Shown one piece after another: positions 35,350 to 43,678 of a stretch of 64,000 nt of DNA. Numbering within the stretch: position 1 is the first letter of the stretch; every line of letters begins with the position of its first letter. This DNA is from Thermoguttaceae bacterium (GTDB lineage Bacteria; Planctomycetota; Planctomycetia; Pirellulales; Thermoguttaceae). The position numbers and the translations under genes were made by a program. Location of the stretch: assembly GCA_017408405.1 (NCBI GenBank), contig JAFQUP010000025.1, forward strand, positions 29,399 through 93,398, given 5' to 3'. Below the pieces are notes generated by a model. It was not told where the DNA came from. It searched no databases and saw only the letters and a program-made list of their open reading frames with translations.

Positions 35350-36108
35350 ATGAGTTTGGGTTCTGATTTTAAAATTTTGTACCACATGATTTTTCGTCAC
35401 GGAAGCGGAAAAAGTCATGCGGAACGTCTTGACAGTTTCTATTCCGGTCAGGCAAGCGGATATGATGATTTCCGCAAGCGTTTCCTGATCGGCCGTTCGG
35501 AAATGATGCACGCGGCCGCCCAAAATGCCGGCAAGGACATTATTTGGGTCGATATGGGAGGCGGGACCGGTGCCAATCTTGAAAATATCCGGGAGCTGAT
35601 CCCAGAATTAAAAAAAGTTTATGTCGTGGACCTTGCGTCTTCTCTCCTGAAAGTCACGAACGATCGGATTGAGAAAAACGGCTGGACGAACGTTGAAGCG
35701 GTGGAAGCGGACGCCACGAAATTCACTCCGGCGGAAGGGTACGCTGACATCGTGACGTTCTCCTACTCTCTGACGATGATTCCGGACTGGTACGCCGCGC
35801 TTGAGAACGCGATGCGGATTCTGCGGCCGGGCGGAACTCTTGGCGTCGTGGACTTTTTCGTTTCGAGAAAATGGCCGGATGAAGGACATCAGAAACATTC
35901 GTGGTTCACTCGCAGCTACTGGCCGGTCCATTTCAGCACGGATAATGTTTTCCTCTGCAAAGACCATTTGCCGTACCTTCAGCAGCATTTCGAGACGGTT
36001 CAGTGCGATGAATCCTGGCTAAAAGTACCGTATATTCCGATTTTTCGTGTTCCATACTACATTTTTATCGGAAAAAAAACGGAAACCAGTTTGGAAACAG
36101 AGGCATAA
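35350..36108 (+). CDS. btaB: BtaB-like N-methyltransferase of betaine-lipid synthesis
   Basis: 252-residue class I SAM methyltransferase: VDMGGGTGANLE (SAM motif I), VYVVDLASSLL (motif II acidic end), TFSYSLTMIPDW (motif IV region) and LRPGGTLGVVDFF. Its place after btaA and the SYSLTMIPDW segment identify it as BtaB, which adds three methyl groups to the amino group of the lipid head. It ends in a 15-bp terminator. Confidence 0.87.
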   Translation: MSLGSDFKILYHMIFRHGSGKSHAERLDSFYSGQASGYDDFRKRFLIGRSEMMHAAAQNAGKDIIWVDMGGGTGANLENIRELIPELKKVYVVDLASSLLKVTNDRIEKNGWTNVEAVEADATKFTPAEGYADIVTFSYSLTMIPDWYAALENAMRILRPGGTLGVVDFFVSRKWPDEGHQKHSWFTRSYWPVHFSTDNVFLCKDHLPYLQQHFETVQCDESWLKVPYIPIFRVPYYIFIGKKTETSLETEA

Positions 36109-36131
36109 ATCAAATTCAGCATGAAAAAAGG

Positions 36132-36171
36132 AGAAATTTGAGAAAAGAGATTTTCTCAAATTTCTTTCTCT
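36132..36171 (+). terminator. Terminator of btaB
   Basis: A perfect 14-bp stem (36133-36146 with 36151-36164, loop GAGA), extended by one A-T pair, and a T-rich tail. Confidence 0.85.
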
Positions 36172-36220
36172 AAAATTTAACGTTTCCTAAATCTGTTTTT
36201 TACGAAAAAAGGCGCAAAAT

Positions 36221-37255
36221 ATGGAATCACTTCAAAAAAGTTTCGATCATTGCGCCCAAATTTGCGCCAATTCAGGATCTAATTTCATTTCGGCCTTCCG
36301 CCTTCTTCCTCAACGGGAACGGCACGCAATGGAGGCGGTTTATGCTTTCATGCGGTTGGCGGATGACTTGGTGGACGATACCCAATCTACCGATGATGCC
36401 AGACTGTTTTTGGGGCTTTTTCAAACGACATTTCTTGAAGCTCTAAAAGATCCGGAACGTGCCTTTTCAGAACTTCCGTCTTCCAATTCCCCCATTCTCT
36501 CGCTTTATTTTATTTTTCCGGCTATTTACGAAACAATTCGCCAATATTCAATTCCAACCCAATATTTTCTTGATGTCCTTCACGGAATTCAGACCGATTT
36601 GGAAAAAAATTTCTTCCAAACAGTAGAAGAACTAGAAAATTACTGTTACCATGTGGCTTCTGCCGTTGGGTTGATTTGCCTTCACATTTGGGGTATCCCA
36701 GCCGCGCAAATTGCTCCTGATGCCGACACTCCCATTTTCCGCGCTGCCGTTTCATGTGGAAAAGCTCTGCAATGGACGAATATTCTTCGTGACGTCCTTG
36801 ATGATGCCCAAAATGACAGGCTTTACCTGCCGCTGGAAGACTGGAACTGTCTTACTTTGCAAAAAACTAAAACGTCCAATCAAAATCCAATGACGGATGA
36901 GGAGAAAAAAAACTTTTCCAGTCTCATAAAAAATAAAATTCTTGCCGAAAATTGCTCGGATTTTCTTCCTGTCATAAAAAAAAATCTGGCTCGCGCGGAA
37001 CAATTCTACGCGGAAACGGTTCCTTTGGCAGAATGGATTCCGAAAAGAAATCGAAAAGTTTTTTTACTGATGACTTCTGTTTACCACAGGATATTTGAAA
37101 AGATATCTCAAACTCCAGAGATTGTCTTTAACCAAAAAGTAAAATTAGGAAAAATAGAGAAAATCAAACTTTATTTCAGGATATTTTTTAACAAAAAGTT
37201 CTCCAATGAAGCAAAACATCTTGCCAAAAATAAAAAATCGGTTAAAATGAATTAA
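36221..37255 (+). CDS. Squalene/phytoene synthase-family protein
   Basis: 344 residues. The two Asp-rich motifs that bind Mg-diphosphate are present: RLADDLVDD (near 46-53) and ILRDVLDDAQNDRLYLP (near 187-203). A head-to-head prenyl condensation is therefore expected, giving presqualene diphosphate, squalene or phytoene. The next step enzymes (HpnC or HpnE homologues, desaturases) are not in this window, so the product is open. The gene is separated from btaB by a terminator and followed by a hairpin at 37327. Confidence 0.87.
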   Translation: MESLQKSFDHCAQICANSGSNFISAFRLLPQRERHAMEAVYAFMRLADDLVDDTQSTDDARLFLGLFQTTFLEALKDPERAFSELPSSNSPILSLYFIFPAIYETIRQYSIPTQYFLDVLHGIQTDLEKNFFQTVEELENYCYHVASAVGLICLHIWGIPAAQIAPDADTPIFRAAVSCGKALQWTNILRDVLDDAQNDRLYLPLEDWNCLTLQKTKTSNQNPMTDEEKKNFSSLIKNKILAENCSDFLPVIKKNLARAEQFYAETVPLAEWIPKRNRKVFLLMTSVYHRIFEKISQTPEIVFNQKVKLGKIEKIKLYFRIFFNKKFSNEAKHLAKNKKSVKMN

Positions 37256-37326
37256 AAGGTTTTTGAAGTACTTCCCCTTAAGATTCGCAAACTTTTTCGC
37301 CTTCACGGACTTGAGGCAGATTTCCT

Positions 37327-37351
37327 GAACACGTTTTCCTAAAACGTGTTC
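37327..37351 (+). terminator. Probable terminator of the squalene/phytoene synthase gene
   Basis: A perfect 11-bp stem (GAACACGTTTT with AAAACGTGTTC, loop CCT). It lies about 70 bases after the stop and has only a weak T-rich tail. Confidence 0.6.
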
Positions 37352-37491
37352 CTAATTTTGAAAAATTAAAGAGACCTTTCCCAAACGGATTGCCAGCGAA
37401 AAGAACGGGAAGTTCGGAAGTTTCCTGACATATCCATTCGCGGTAGATTTTTCCAAAAGAAAAACCGGTTTGTTTTGGTAATGAAGAAAGT

Positions 37492-38118
37492 ATGACCTCC
37501 TATCGTTCATCACAATCCGTTCCCTCTTCCATGAGTGATGAAGAATTGATGGAAGCATTCTGCCAATCCCAGGAAGAAACGTATCTGGAGCAGCTCATCC
37601 TGAGATACGAGTACGAACTTTACCATTACCTGAAACACTTTCTGGGCGATGCTCAACTGGCGGAAGATGTTTTTCAGGCGACATTCCTTCAAATCTATCT
37701 GAAAAATTCCCAGTTTGAGATCGGTCGCAAATTCCGTCCCTGGCTCTATATCGTGGCAACGAATCAGGCAATTGACACTCAACGCCGAAACAGGCGTCAT
37801 CAGCACGCGAGCCTCGAAAAAAATCTGCGAATGCTTGGCGAGGAACTTGAAGGAATTTCTTTGCTGGAAATTCTTCCGGGTACTTATCCCGCGCCTCCGG
37901 AAGAATTGGAACGCTCTGAAAGGGCTGAAAAGATTCGCGGATTCATTGAACAGTTGCCGGAGCAGCTCAGACAGGTTATTCTCTTAATTTACTATGAGGG
38001 AATCAAATATCGTGAAGTTGCGGAAATTTTGAATATTCCGGTTGGAACGGTCAAAAGCAGACTTCATACCGCAATCAAAAAACTGGCTCTCATGATTAGG
38101 GGAGTGAACGAAGAATAA
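37492..38118 (+). CDS. ECF-type RNA polymerase sigma factor
   Basis: 208 residues with sigma region 2 (about 50-110: AEDVFQATFLQIYLK and FRPWLYIVATNQAIDTQRRNRR) and region 4 with a helix-turn-helix (about 165-200: YREVAEILNIPVGTVKSRLHTAIKKL). The linker has acidic and Pro-rich character. It directs RNA polymerase to a set of promoters not identifiable here. An anti-sigma-like gene lies 310 bases downstream, with no obvious second terminator between. Confidence 0.92.
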   Translation: MTSYRSSQSVPSSMSDEELMEAFCQSQEETYLEQLILRYEYELYHYLKHFLGDAQLAEDVFQATFLQIYLKNSQFEIGRKFRPWLYIVATNQAIDTQRRNRRHQHASLEKNLRMLGEELEGISLLEILPGTYPAPPEELERSERAEKIRGFIEQLPEQLRQVILLIYYEGIKYREVAEILNIPVGTVKSRLHTAIKKLALMIRGVNEE

Positions 38119-38428
38119 AATTTAATCGATATTTTAGAATTTTTTACGAAAGGGAATTCGCTTGGGATAGTTTGAAAAAATTTTTCGTTTAATTTCCCGA
38201 CTTTTGAGAACAAAAACGTTTTCAATTTCGTAAAGATAAACACTGCTGTTCCCAAGCGTTCGGTTTTTCTCCTGATTTCAGGTAAAGTATTCCATTTTCC
38301 CGCCTTTTATTTGGGAATTGTTCGCGAAATTAAGGAGAAGCATTTTTTAACATTTGTTGTCCGTAATTTGTTTGATTTTGGGTTAAGTTTAAACGTATTT
38401 AACTTTTATTGAAGCAGCGAGTCCAAAA
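38119..38428. other. Spacer between sigma factor and anti-sigma-like gene, with a wide inverted repeat
   Basis: CGCTTGGGA (38159-38167) and TCCCAAGCG (38250-38258) form a 9-bp dyad about 80 bases apart. This suggests a folded leader RNA or a pair of binding sites. No reading frame or clear promoter is visible. Confidence 0.4.
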
Positions 38429-38842
38429 ATGCTGAATCCGCAGGATGAAAATTTGATGATCGACTATGTTTTCGGTTCACTTGAGGAATCGGAAGAAGCC
38501 GCGTTTTCTGAAAGGCGAAATCGGGATCCATATTTTGATCGACATTACCGAATGATTCTGAACGCTCTCAGGCCAATTTTGGAAGCGCGAACCGACGAAC
38601 GTGAACAGGCTCAAACGTACGAAAAATCAAAAAATCTCACTGCCCGCACCATTTCCTTTATTCGCGCGAATCGCTCTGAAAACAGGGGGGAAAATCAGGA
38701 TGTTTTCAATTTAACGCATGATTCTACTGTCAGCAGGGCTACCAGAGCCATCAACGTAATGGATTCCATGAACGAAACTGTTCTCGACAAAAAACATGTC
38801 TTAAAATTTGAGGAATCCGAATGCGCGGCTGAAAAAAAGTAA
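38429..38842 (+). CDS. Anti-sigma-factor-like small protein
   Basis: 137 residues. The N-terminal 45 (DENLMIDYVFGSLEESEEAAF) resembles the N-terminal helix pair of anti-sigma factors, which normally clamps an ECF sigma factor. There are no zinc ligands and no membrane helix, so if it is an anti-sigma factor it is a soluble one. The C-terminal half is disordered. Its place after the sigma gene supports the role but does not prove it. Confidence 0.6.
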   Translation: MLNPQDENLMIDYVFGSLEESEEAAFSERRNRDPYFDRHYRMILNALRPILEARTDEREQAQTYEKSKNLTARTISFIRANRSENRGENQDVFNLTHDSTVSRATRAINVMDSMNETVLDKKHVLKFEESECAAEKK

Positions 38843-38878
38843 TGGATTCAATTAAATTAAATTTCTTTTCTTAATTGG

Positions 38879-38922
38879 ACGGACTGTGGACTTCCCAAAT
38901 TCAGTCCGTTCCTCGTTTTTTT
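38879..38922 (+). terminator. Terminator after the anti-sigma-like gene
   Basis: An 8-bp perfect stem (38879-38886 with 38902-38909) and a T7 run at 38916-38922. The rest of the spacer up to 39163 holds no recognisable feature. Confidence 0.75.
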
Positions 38923-39163
38923 AGTCTTTTCAGATATTTTCAATTTTATTTTGAATCCACGCGATTCCTGGCTGCCGCCTTTCGCTCAACCAAATCCACT
39001 CGATTTCACTAACGAGAACGTTCAAAAACTCAAAACGCTCTCGTTTTTCTCTCAAGACATGACTTTCGCGAAGTTCACTAAAACAAATAGTACTTCGCGG
39101 GGTTTACCGGGCAGAATATTTTCAATCTGTCTGTTGAACACAAAATAATTTCTTTGGACAATT

Positions 39164-40066
39164 TCAGAAATTACTCAGAATCGCGGCGGTTTTTTCAGCC
39201 CAAAGGACCATTGAAGGACCAGGGATCAGCGCGGCTTCACTCTCCGCGATACGAAAAATCTTTTGATTACGTACCGCGTTCACTTTTGAAAGCCGCTGCC
39301 AGGCGGCATCCAGACTCTCTTTCGGCACATTCCTCAAAATCTCATCAGGGACTATTTCAAGAATAACGTCCGGATTCATGCTGATCAGCCCCTCCGCTGA
39401 AACTTTTGGAAACGGCATTGAGCCGGAATAAACATTTTTTCCGCCGGCAATAGCCAAAAGCGGCTCGCAAAGTCCATCATGTCCCGCAAGATAAACTTCT
39501 TCAAGCTGTGAACTTTCGTAATTTCTGCTTACGACCAAAAGAACCCGAACCGCTTCATGTCCTCCCGTTTTTTTCCGCAGAGCCTCCAATCGTCCTTCCA
39601 GCTCTTCCTCAAGGTACTTGGCCCTCTCCGGCACGCCAAAACGTTTTCCAAGGTATCGAATAGCCGCGAAAACATCTTCTATCGTTTTGTCCGGAAAAAC
39701 CTCCGGGTGCCATCCGAAACTTTTTACTCTGCTGATTTTTTCGACATCCTGACTTGCCAGAAGGACACAATCCGGTTTCAATGAACTCATTACGTCAAAA
39801 TTAGGACTGAATATTGTCCCAACCTGGGGTTTTCTCTGCGCTTCCGGCGGATATTTGCAGTGCGAAGTCACGCCAACGACATTCGATTCCAAACCAAGAG
39901 AAAACATGATCTCCGTCAGTGCCGGCGAAAGTGAAATGACCCTTTGCGGAATGGCTGAGACCTTTCGTTCTTCCTCTTGCTTCCCGCAGCCGAAAAGCAA
40001 AATAAAAATAATTCCAACTAAAATAATTGAAAAACTAATTATCGTCTGAAAAATTTCTTTCTTCAT
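39164..40066 (-). CDS. BtuF-like periplasmic binding lipoprotein (corrinoid or siderophore uptake)
   Basis: About 300 residues from the ATG at 40066. A lipobox LLFGC (Cys27) follows the signal. The body matches the helical-backbone metal/corrinoid receptor family: RVISLSPALTEIMFSLGLE, VGTIFSPNFDVMSSLKPDCVLL and a long helix bridging two lobes. B12 or another corrinoid is the likely ligand; iron siderophores are the alternative. No permease or ATPase gene is adjacent. The first five codons of a longer frame were dropped. Confidence 0.85.
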   Translation of the reverse strand: MKKEIFQTIISFSIILVGIIFILLFGCGKQEEERKVSAIPQRVISLSPALTEIMFSLGLESNVVGVTSHCKYPPEAQRKPQVGTIFSPNFDVMSSLKPDCVLLASQDVEKISRVKSFGWHPEVFPDKTIEDVFAAIRYLGKRFGVPERAKYLEEELEGRLEALRKKTGGHEAVRVLLVVSRNYESSQLEEVYLAGHDGLCEPLLAIAGGKNVYSGSMPFPKVSAEGLISMNPDVILEIVPDEILRNVPKESLDAAWQRLSKVNAVRNQKIFRIAESEAALIPGPSMVLWAEKTAAILSNF

Positions 40067-40115
40067 GTTTCTAAAAGGCAAAAGTTAAAAAAACTCATCA
40101 CGAATTTCTAATCAT

Positions 40116-41201
40116 TCACTCCGCTTTCCGAATAGTCGTCATCCAGAAAAAAACTTTTCCGGCTTCATCCATCCGTACTTCCCGCTTCATCCGCGCCTGA
40201 TAAAGAACCGCGTCCAAAAGCTGGCGATAGGATATTTTAGCCGGTTTTTGCTGAATAATGACCTTCTCAAGTTCAATTCCCAATCCTGCCATTGAATTAA
40301 AATCAAAAAGAAAAGGAATCTCCAAACGTTTTTGAAGAGACTCGAGAATAACAGACGCGGACACGCCGTCCACATTTGCCTGAAAACGTTCGTGCAGTTT
40401 GGAAATGGACGGATCTTCAACCGAATATCCAACTGAAAGAATTTTATCAGGATCCGATTTTGCCGCTGAAACCACCTTCAAAAAATAACCGCCGGTTTCC
40501 GCTCTTTCCGGGATAACGCAGTATCCAAGGTAACGCAAAACATAAACCAGCGCGGTCCCGCGAGCCACATCTTCCAATTCTTCTGTCACGAGATCCGATT
40601 CATCAAACATATTACGAATACTTTTGGGAAAACGAATCTCCGCGCGAAAATTCTTTGATAGTTTTTGAAGAACTTTTTTCCGGGAAACACCTTGCGTTCG
40701 AAAACCAACCGATTCTGCCAAATCCTGGAAAAGAAACTCTCGATCGGAACGGTCACCTGAAATACTTTCCGACTCTTTAGTTAAACCATTCTCTATGGAT
40801 GAGCCGGAACCAATCTCCGACGTTTGCGTTTCACGCATGAGTAAAATTTGTTCCTCAAGATACGATTTCATTTCGCGAACTCTGCCAACGGAAAATCGCG
40901 CGTTTCCCGGAAGAAGAATCTGACTGTTTTTCATCAACATTCCAGAAACCCGGTAAGTATCCGGTCCTAATTCATAAATATCCAAAACATCAGATCCATC
41001 TCCGCCGCGAATTTGAACTCCCTGAAACCCGGCGGAATTTAAGGCTCTTCCCCATTCCTGAGCATCCAGCGGCTGAAGTTGCCCATCGCAAAAAATCTCA
41101 AGTCGAATCGAAGCCGCTTTTAAAGATAAAGGAAAAAAACAAAATATTCCTAAAAAAACAATCAGACGAAACAGGAGACTTTTTACTTTTTCGAAAAACA
41201 T
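40116..41201 (-). CDS. Exported protein of unknown function with STN-like beta-rich domains
   Basis: About 361 residues from the ATG at 41201, with a signal peptide ending LKAAS. There is a short beta-rich N-terminal region, a disordered Ser/Glu linker (about 120-160), and a C-terminal half with two repeats resembling short secretin/TonB N-terminal (STN-type) modules (for example LPLEIPFLFDFNSMAG-like and IIQQKPAKISYRQLLDAVL segments). I recall similar proteins only from planctomycetes. Possibly a periplasmic scaffold. It is 50 bases upstream of the BtuF-like gene on the same strand, so they may share a transcript. Confidence 0.72.
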   Translation of the reverse strand: MFFEKVKSLLFRLIVFLGIFCFFPLSLKAASIRLEIFCDGQLQPLDAQEWGRALNSAGFQGVQIRGGDGSDVLDIYELGPDTYRVSGMLMKNSQILLPGNARFSVGRVREMKSYLEEQILLMRETQTSEIGSGSSIENGLTKESESISGDRSDREFLFQDLAESVGFRTQGVSRKKVLQKLSKNFRAEIRFPKSIRNMFDESDLVTEELEDVARGTALVYVLRYLGYCVIPERAETGGYFLKVVSAAKSDPDKILSVGYSVEDPSISKLHERFQANVDGVSASVILESLQKRLEIPFLFDFNSMAGLGIELEKVIIQQKPAKISYRQLLDAVLYQARMKREVRMDEAGKVFFWMTTIRKAE

Positions 41202-41264
41202 TCCAAAAACTCCAATTTTATTAAAGTATAACGATTTTATCGACGATAATAATTTTAGTGGCAC

Positions 41265-41298
41265 TTGACAGGTTTTCACAATCAGTTAAAACTGATTA
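41265..41298 (+). promoter_or_regulatory. Possible promoter overlapped by a perfect palindrome
   Basis: TTGACA (41265-41270) with a weak TAAAAC -10 region after 16 bases. AATCAGTT-AA-AACTGATT (41281-41298) overlaps the -10 and could be an operator of the small lipoprotein gene. Confidence 0.4.
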
Positions 41299-41328
41299 TT
41301 TCATTAAACAAGAACAAGGAGGTGGCGA

Positions 41329-41523
41329 ATGCGCCCTCTGTACGGATTGATTATTGGCATTTGTTTATTCGCGGCATTTTCAATGACGACCGGCTGCCAG
41401 TCCAACATTGGCGGACAGACGCTTCCGAGCGGATACTATCTCAACGATGATGTCCAGTACTACTCTTCAGGTTCACGCAATAACCTGCAGAATGAAACAG
41501 CCAAACTCCAGGAAGCAAACTGA
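41329..41523 (+). CDS. Small planctomycete lipoprotein with IGGQTLP motif
   Basis: 64 residues: a signal with lipobox TTGC (Cys23), then SNIGGQTLPSGYYLNDDVQYY, a motif I recall from very small planctomycete lipoproteins. It is preceded by AAGGAGGTG, one of the best ribosome sites in the window. Function unknown; its small size and strong signals suggest an abundant envelope component. Confidence 0.85.
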   Translation: MRPLYGLIIGICLFAAFSMTTGCQSNIGGQTLPSGYYLNDDVQYYSSGSRNNLQNETAKLQEAN

Positions 41524-41950
41524 TTTCAGTTTCTGGGATTGAAAATTTCCGAATACCAGTAAATCCATGAACAGAAAATTTCCTGCACGCGTGAAAATTC
41601 ACGTGAACTTCATGCATTCGGAACGATGAAACGTTTTCTGCTTATTGCGATCAGGCATGAAAAATTTCATCTGGAATTTTCTGGCATACTGAATTTTCAG
41701 GAAAATCCTCAATCCTTAAACTCTATTTTGAAATTGAGATTTGGAGACAAAACAAATTTCATTTCCACCAAATATTCTGTGCAGAAATGGATTTCTGTTC
41801 AGGAACAGCGACGAAGATCTCGAATGGATTCGGGATCTTCGTTCGCCAGGTTTTATCTCAATTCAAAATGACGAAAGAACTGAAATCTGTTCACGGGAAT
41901 TCCTTCCCTTCAAAATAAACCAAACGGCTGACCTGAAAGGAGAATGAAAC
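41524..41950. other. Intergenic region with faint repeat similarity
   Basis: About 41600-41690 has a weak likeness to the dispersed repeats A and B (GCATTCGGAA, then GCGATCAGGCA and AAAAATTTCAT), not enough to call a third copy. Two open frames here (81 and 68 codons) have no ribosome site or coding character and are left out. Confidence 0.35.
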
Positions 41951-42262
41951 ATGGAAAAATTCACCTTTCTGGAACAGGTTTTTAACTATGTTCTGGCTTG
42001 GTGCGGAATGGTTTTTCTTGCCGGAATTTCGGCTAAACTCCTGGTATCACCTAAAAACCTTCATGGGACACTATCGACATTCATGATTGGTTTTTTCGCC
42101 TCATTAGCGGCTGGTATCCTGCTTAAATTATTCTTTTTAAGGTTCCTGAACGAAGAATCGTTTACTTTTCTTCAGCCAATTACCTTTTTCACCGCCTGCG
42201 CACTGGGGGCGGGAGGCCTTTACATTTACCTCTGCATGATCAAACTCTTCAGAAAATCCTGA
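41951..42262 (+). CDS. Small membrane protein of unknown function
   Basis: 103 residues with three hydrophobic helices (about 12-32, 42-65 and 73-97) and few charged residues. An AAAGGAGA site precedes the ATG. It lies at the boundary of the recombinase/hsdS insertion. No family recognised. Confidence 0.65.
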   Translation: MEKFTFLEQVFNYVLAWCGMVFLAGISAKLLVSPKNLHGTLSTFMIGFFASLAAGILLKLFFLRFLNEESFTFLQPITFFTACALGAGGLYIYLCMIKLFRKS

Positions 42263-42272
42263 ATCAAACTTC

Positions 42273-42560
42273 TTAAACGACAGTCCGAAATTGGCTCTTC
42301 TGAAAAAAACGGGGGCCTTGGGGATATTCCGCTAAACGATAATTTTGCGGACGGATTTCACTGTACAGAATATCGTTTTTCTTAAATGTCTTTTTGAACT
42401 GTCCCTTTAGATCTTTGTTGGGAACTCGGTCGTGATTAAGCACCTTGCCCTCCAAGACATCGGAAGTGTTTATTAGTGTCACTTCATCTGCTTTTGCTCG
42501 ATATGTGTCAGAGATAGTCGCGCAGACTTCTCCGATCGTCATGATCTGTGTTTCGTTCAT
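42273..42560 (-). pseudogene. Truncated type I restriction specificity subunit (HsdS) fragment
   Basis: 95 residues. The first ~75 match the start of the N-terminal target-recognition domain of HsdS (IGEVCATISDTY, then LINTSDVLEG, then FKKNDILYSEIRPQNYR). HsdS proteins are about 400 residues; here homology ends near 42310-42320, and the last residues look like read-through. No hsdM or hsdR gene is in the window. It lies 12 bases after the recombinase gene on the same strand, the usual place for hsdS genes that are switched by site-specific recombination. It is probably a leftover of an inverting or mobile hsdS locus. Confidence 0.72.
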
Positions 42561-42572
42561 AATCGTACCGTC

Positions 42573-43556
42573 CTATCCGATGTATTTTCTATGTGCCAGC
42601 TTCACATTTTGCTGTTTCACCATTGCGTAATGCATGGTGGTGTCTATCTTCTGGTGCCCAAGTAACTGCTGCACCTGCTCAATTGGCATTCCTTTGTCTA
42701 TCGCAGATGTTGCCAGTGTCCGTCGAAACTTATGCGGATGCACCTTCGGTATGGATAATCTTCTGCCCAGCTGCCGCAATCGCAGCTCCACGCCGCCTAT
42801 CTGTAATCGGTTGTATGGCGCGCGCAGCGTGACAAAAAGGGCAGGATTTCCATCGGTACGGCTGTTGAGGTAGTTCCGCAAATGGCTTTTCGTTCTGGCA
42901 TCGAAATATACCAAACGTTCCTTGTTTCCTTTGCCGAATACCACGCACTCCCGCTCATTAAAGTTGATGTCATCGCGGTTGAGTGCTACTAATTCTCCGA
43001 CACGCATGCCCGATGAGGCCAGCAGATCAATAATCGCCAAATCCCGCAGGGAATCGCAATTATCCCGCATCTGCTCCAGAGCTTCATCCGAGTAGGTTTC
43101 CTTGATGACCTTGGCGGTTTTTACTTTATGGATCCTTCGGACGGGGCTTTTTACGATGTAGTCCTCATCCTCCAGCCATGAATAGAATGTGGCCAGAATA
43201 CGCCGAATATTGTCGATGGTTACCTTGCTGGATTTCCGCTGTATCTGGTACGTCGTCAGATACTTTCGGATGTCATCCGTGGTAATCCGCTGTACCGGTT
43301 TGCCGACCGCGGCCGTCATGGCTTCGATCGTTTTGCGATAGTAGGTAAGCGTCTTTTCGGAACACCCCTCAACACTTTTTGCCGCGATGAACGCTGCCGC
43401 CGCGTCTGTCTGCCGCCGCTCCTGCCGCTGATCGCTCTGCCTGACCTCCAGCCCATACAGGCAAAATTCCATAGCGGCGCGAAGTTTTTGAAGCTGTTCG
43501 TTGTCGAGGTACGGAAGCATCTGCTGCTGCACCTCTGTGATCAGCTGATCTTTCAT
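42573..43556 (-). CDS. Tyrosine recombinase, XerC/D-like integrase
   Basis: 327 residues from the ATG at 43556, preceded by AAGGAGA. The catalytic set is intact: Arg in SSGMRVGEL, Lys in GKGNKER, HKFRRT (His and Arg), His in LLGHQ and Tyr in TTMHYAMV. The N-terminal part is a core-binding SAM-like domain (TYYRKTIEAM, then KSSKVTIDNIRRILATFYSWLE). Its richer GC and different codon use point to recent transfer. Paired with an hsdS fragment, it resembles recombinases that invert type I specificity genes, though partner repeats were not found by eye. Confidence 0.9.
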   Translation of the reverse strand: MKDQLITEVQQQMLPYLDNEQLQKLRAAMEFCLYGLEVRQSDQRQERRQTDAAAAFIAAKSVEGCSEKTLTYYRKTIEAMTAAVGKPVQRITTDDIRKYLTTYQIQRKSSKVTIDNIRRILATFYSWLEDEDYIVKSPVRRIHKVKTAKVIKETYSDEALEQMRDNCDSLRDLAIIDLLASSGMRVGELVALNRDDINFNERECVVFGKGNKERLVYFDARTKSHLRNYLNSRTDGNPALFVTLRAPYNRLQIGGVELRLRQLGRRLSIPKVHPHKFRRTLATSAIDKGMPIEQVQQLLGHQKIDTTMHYAMVKQQNVKLAHRKYIG

Positions 43557-43612
43557 GTCGTTTCTCCTTTTCGATGAAATAAGAGAACGACAGCAGTGGC
43601 AGTTTCTCTGGT

Positions 43613-43635
43613 AAAACACCCGCCACTGGTGGGTG
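43613..43635 (-). terminator. Probable terminator of the FGE-domain gene
   Basis: A GC-rich stem (43617-43623 with 43629-43635, one G-U pair) followed on the minus strand by TTTT. It lies about 45 bases after the FGE gene end, just upstream of the recombinase gene. Confidence 0.6.
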
Positions 43636-43678
43636 CTTATTAGAACGTTAAACGCATCCCGTTTTCCGTGCGTCCCAA

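Noticed and set aside
41626..41947. Two open frames of 81 and 68 codons
   Set aside because: No ribosome site, low-complexity products and poor coding character; more likely non-coding spacer.
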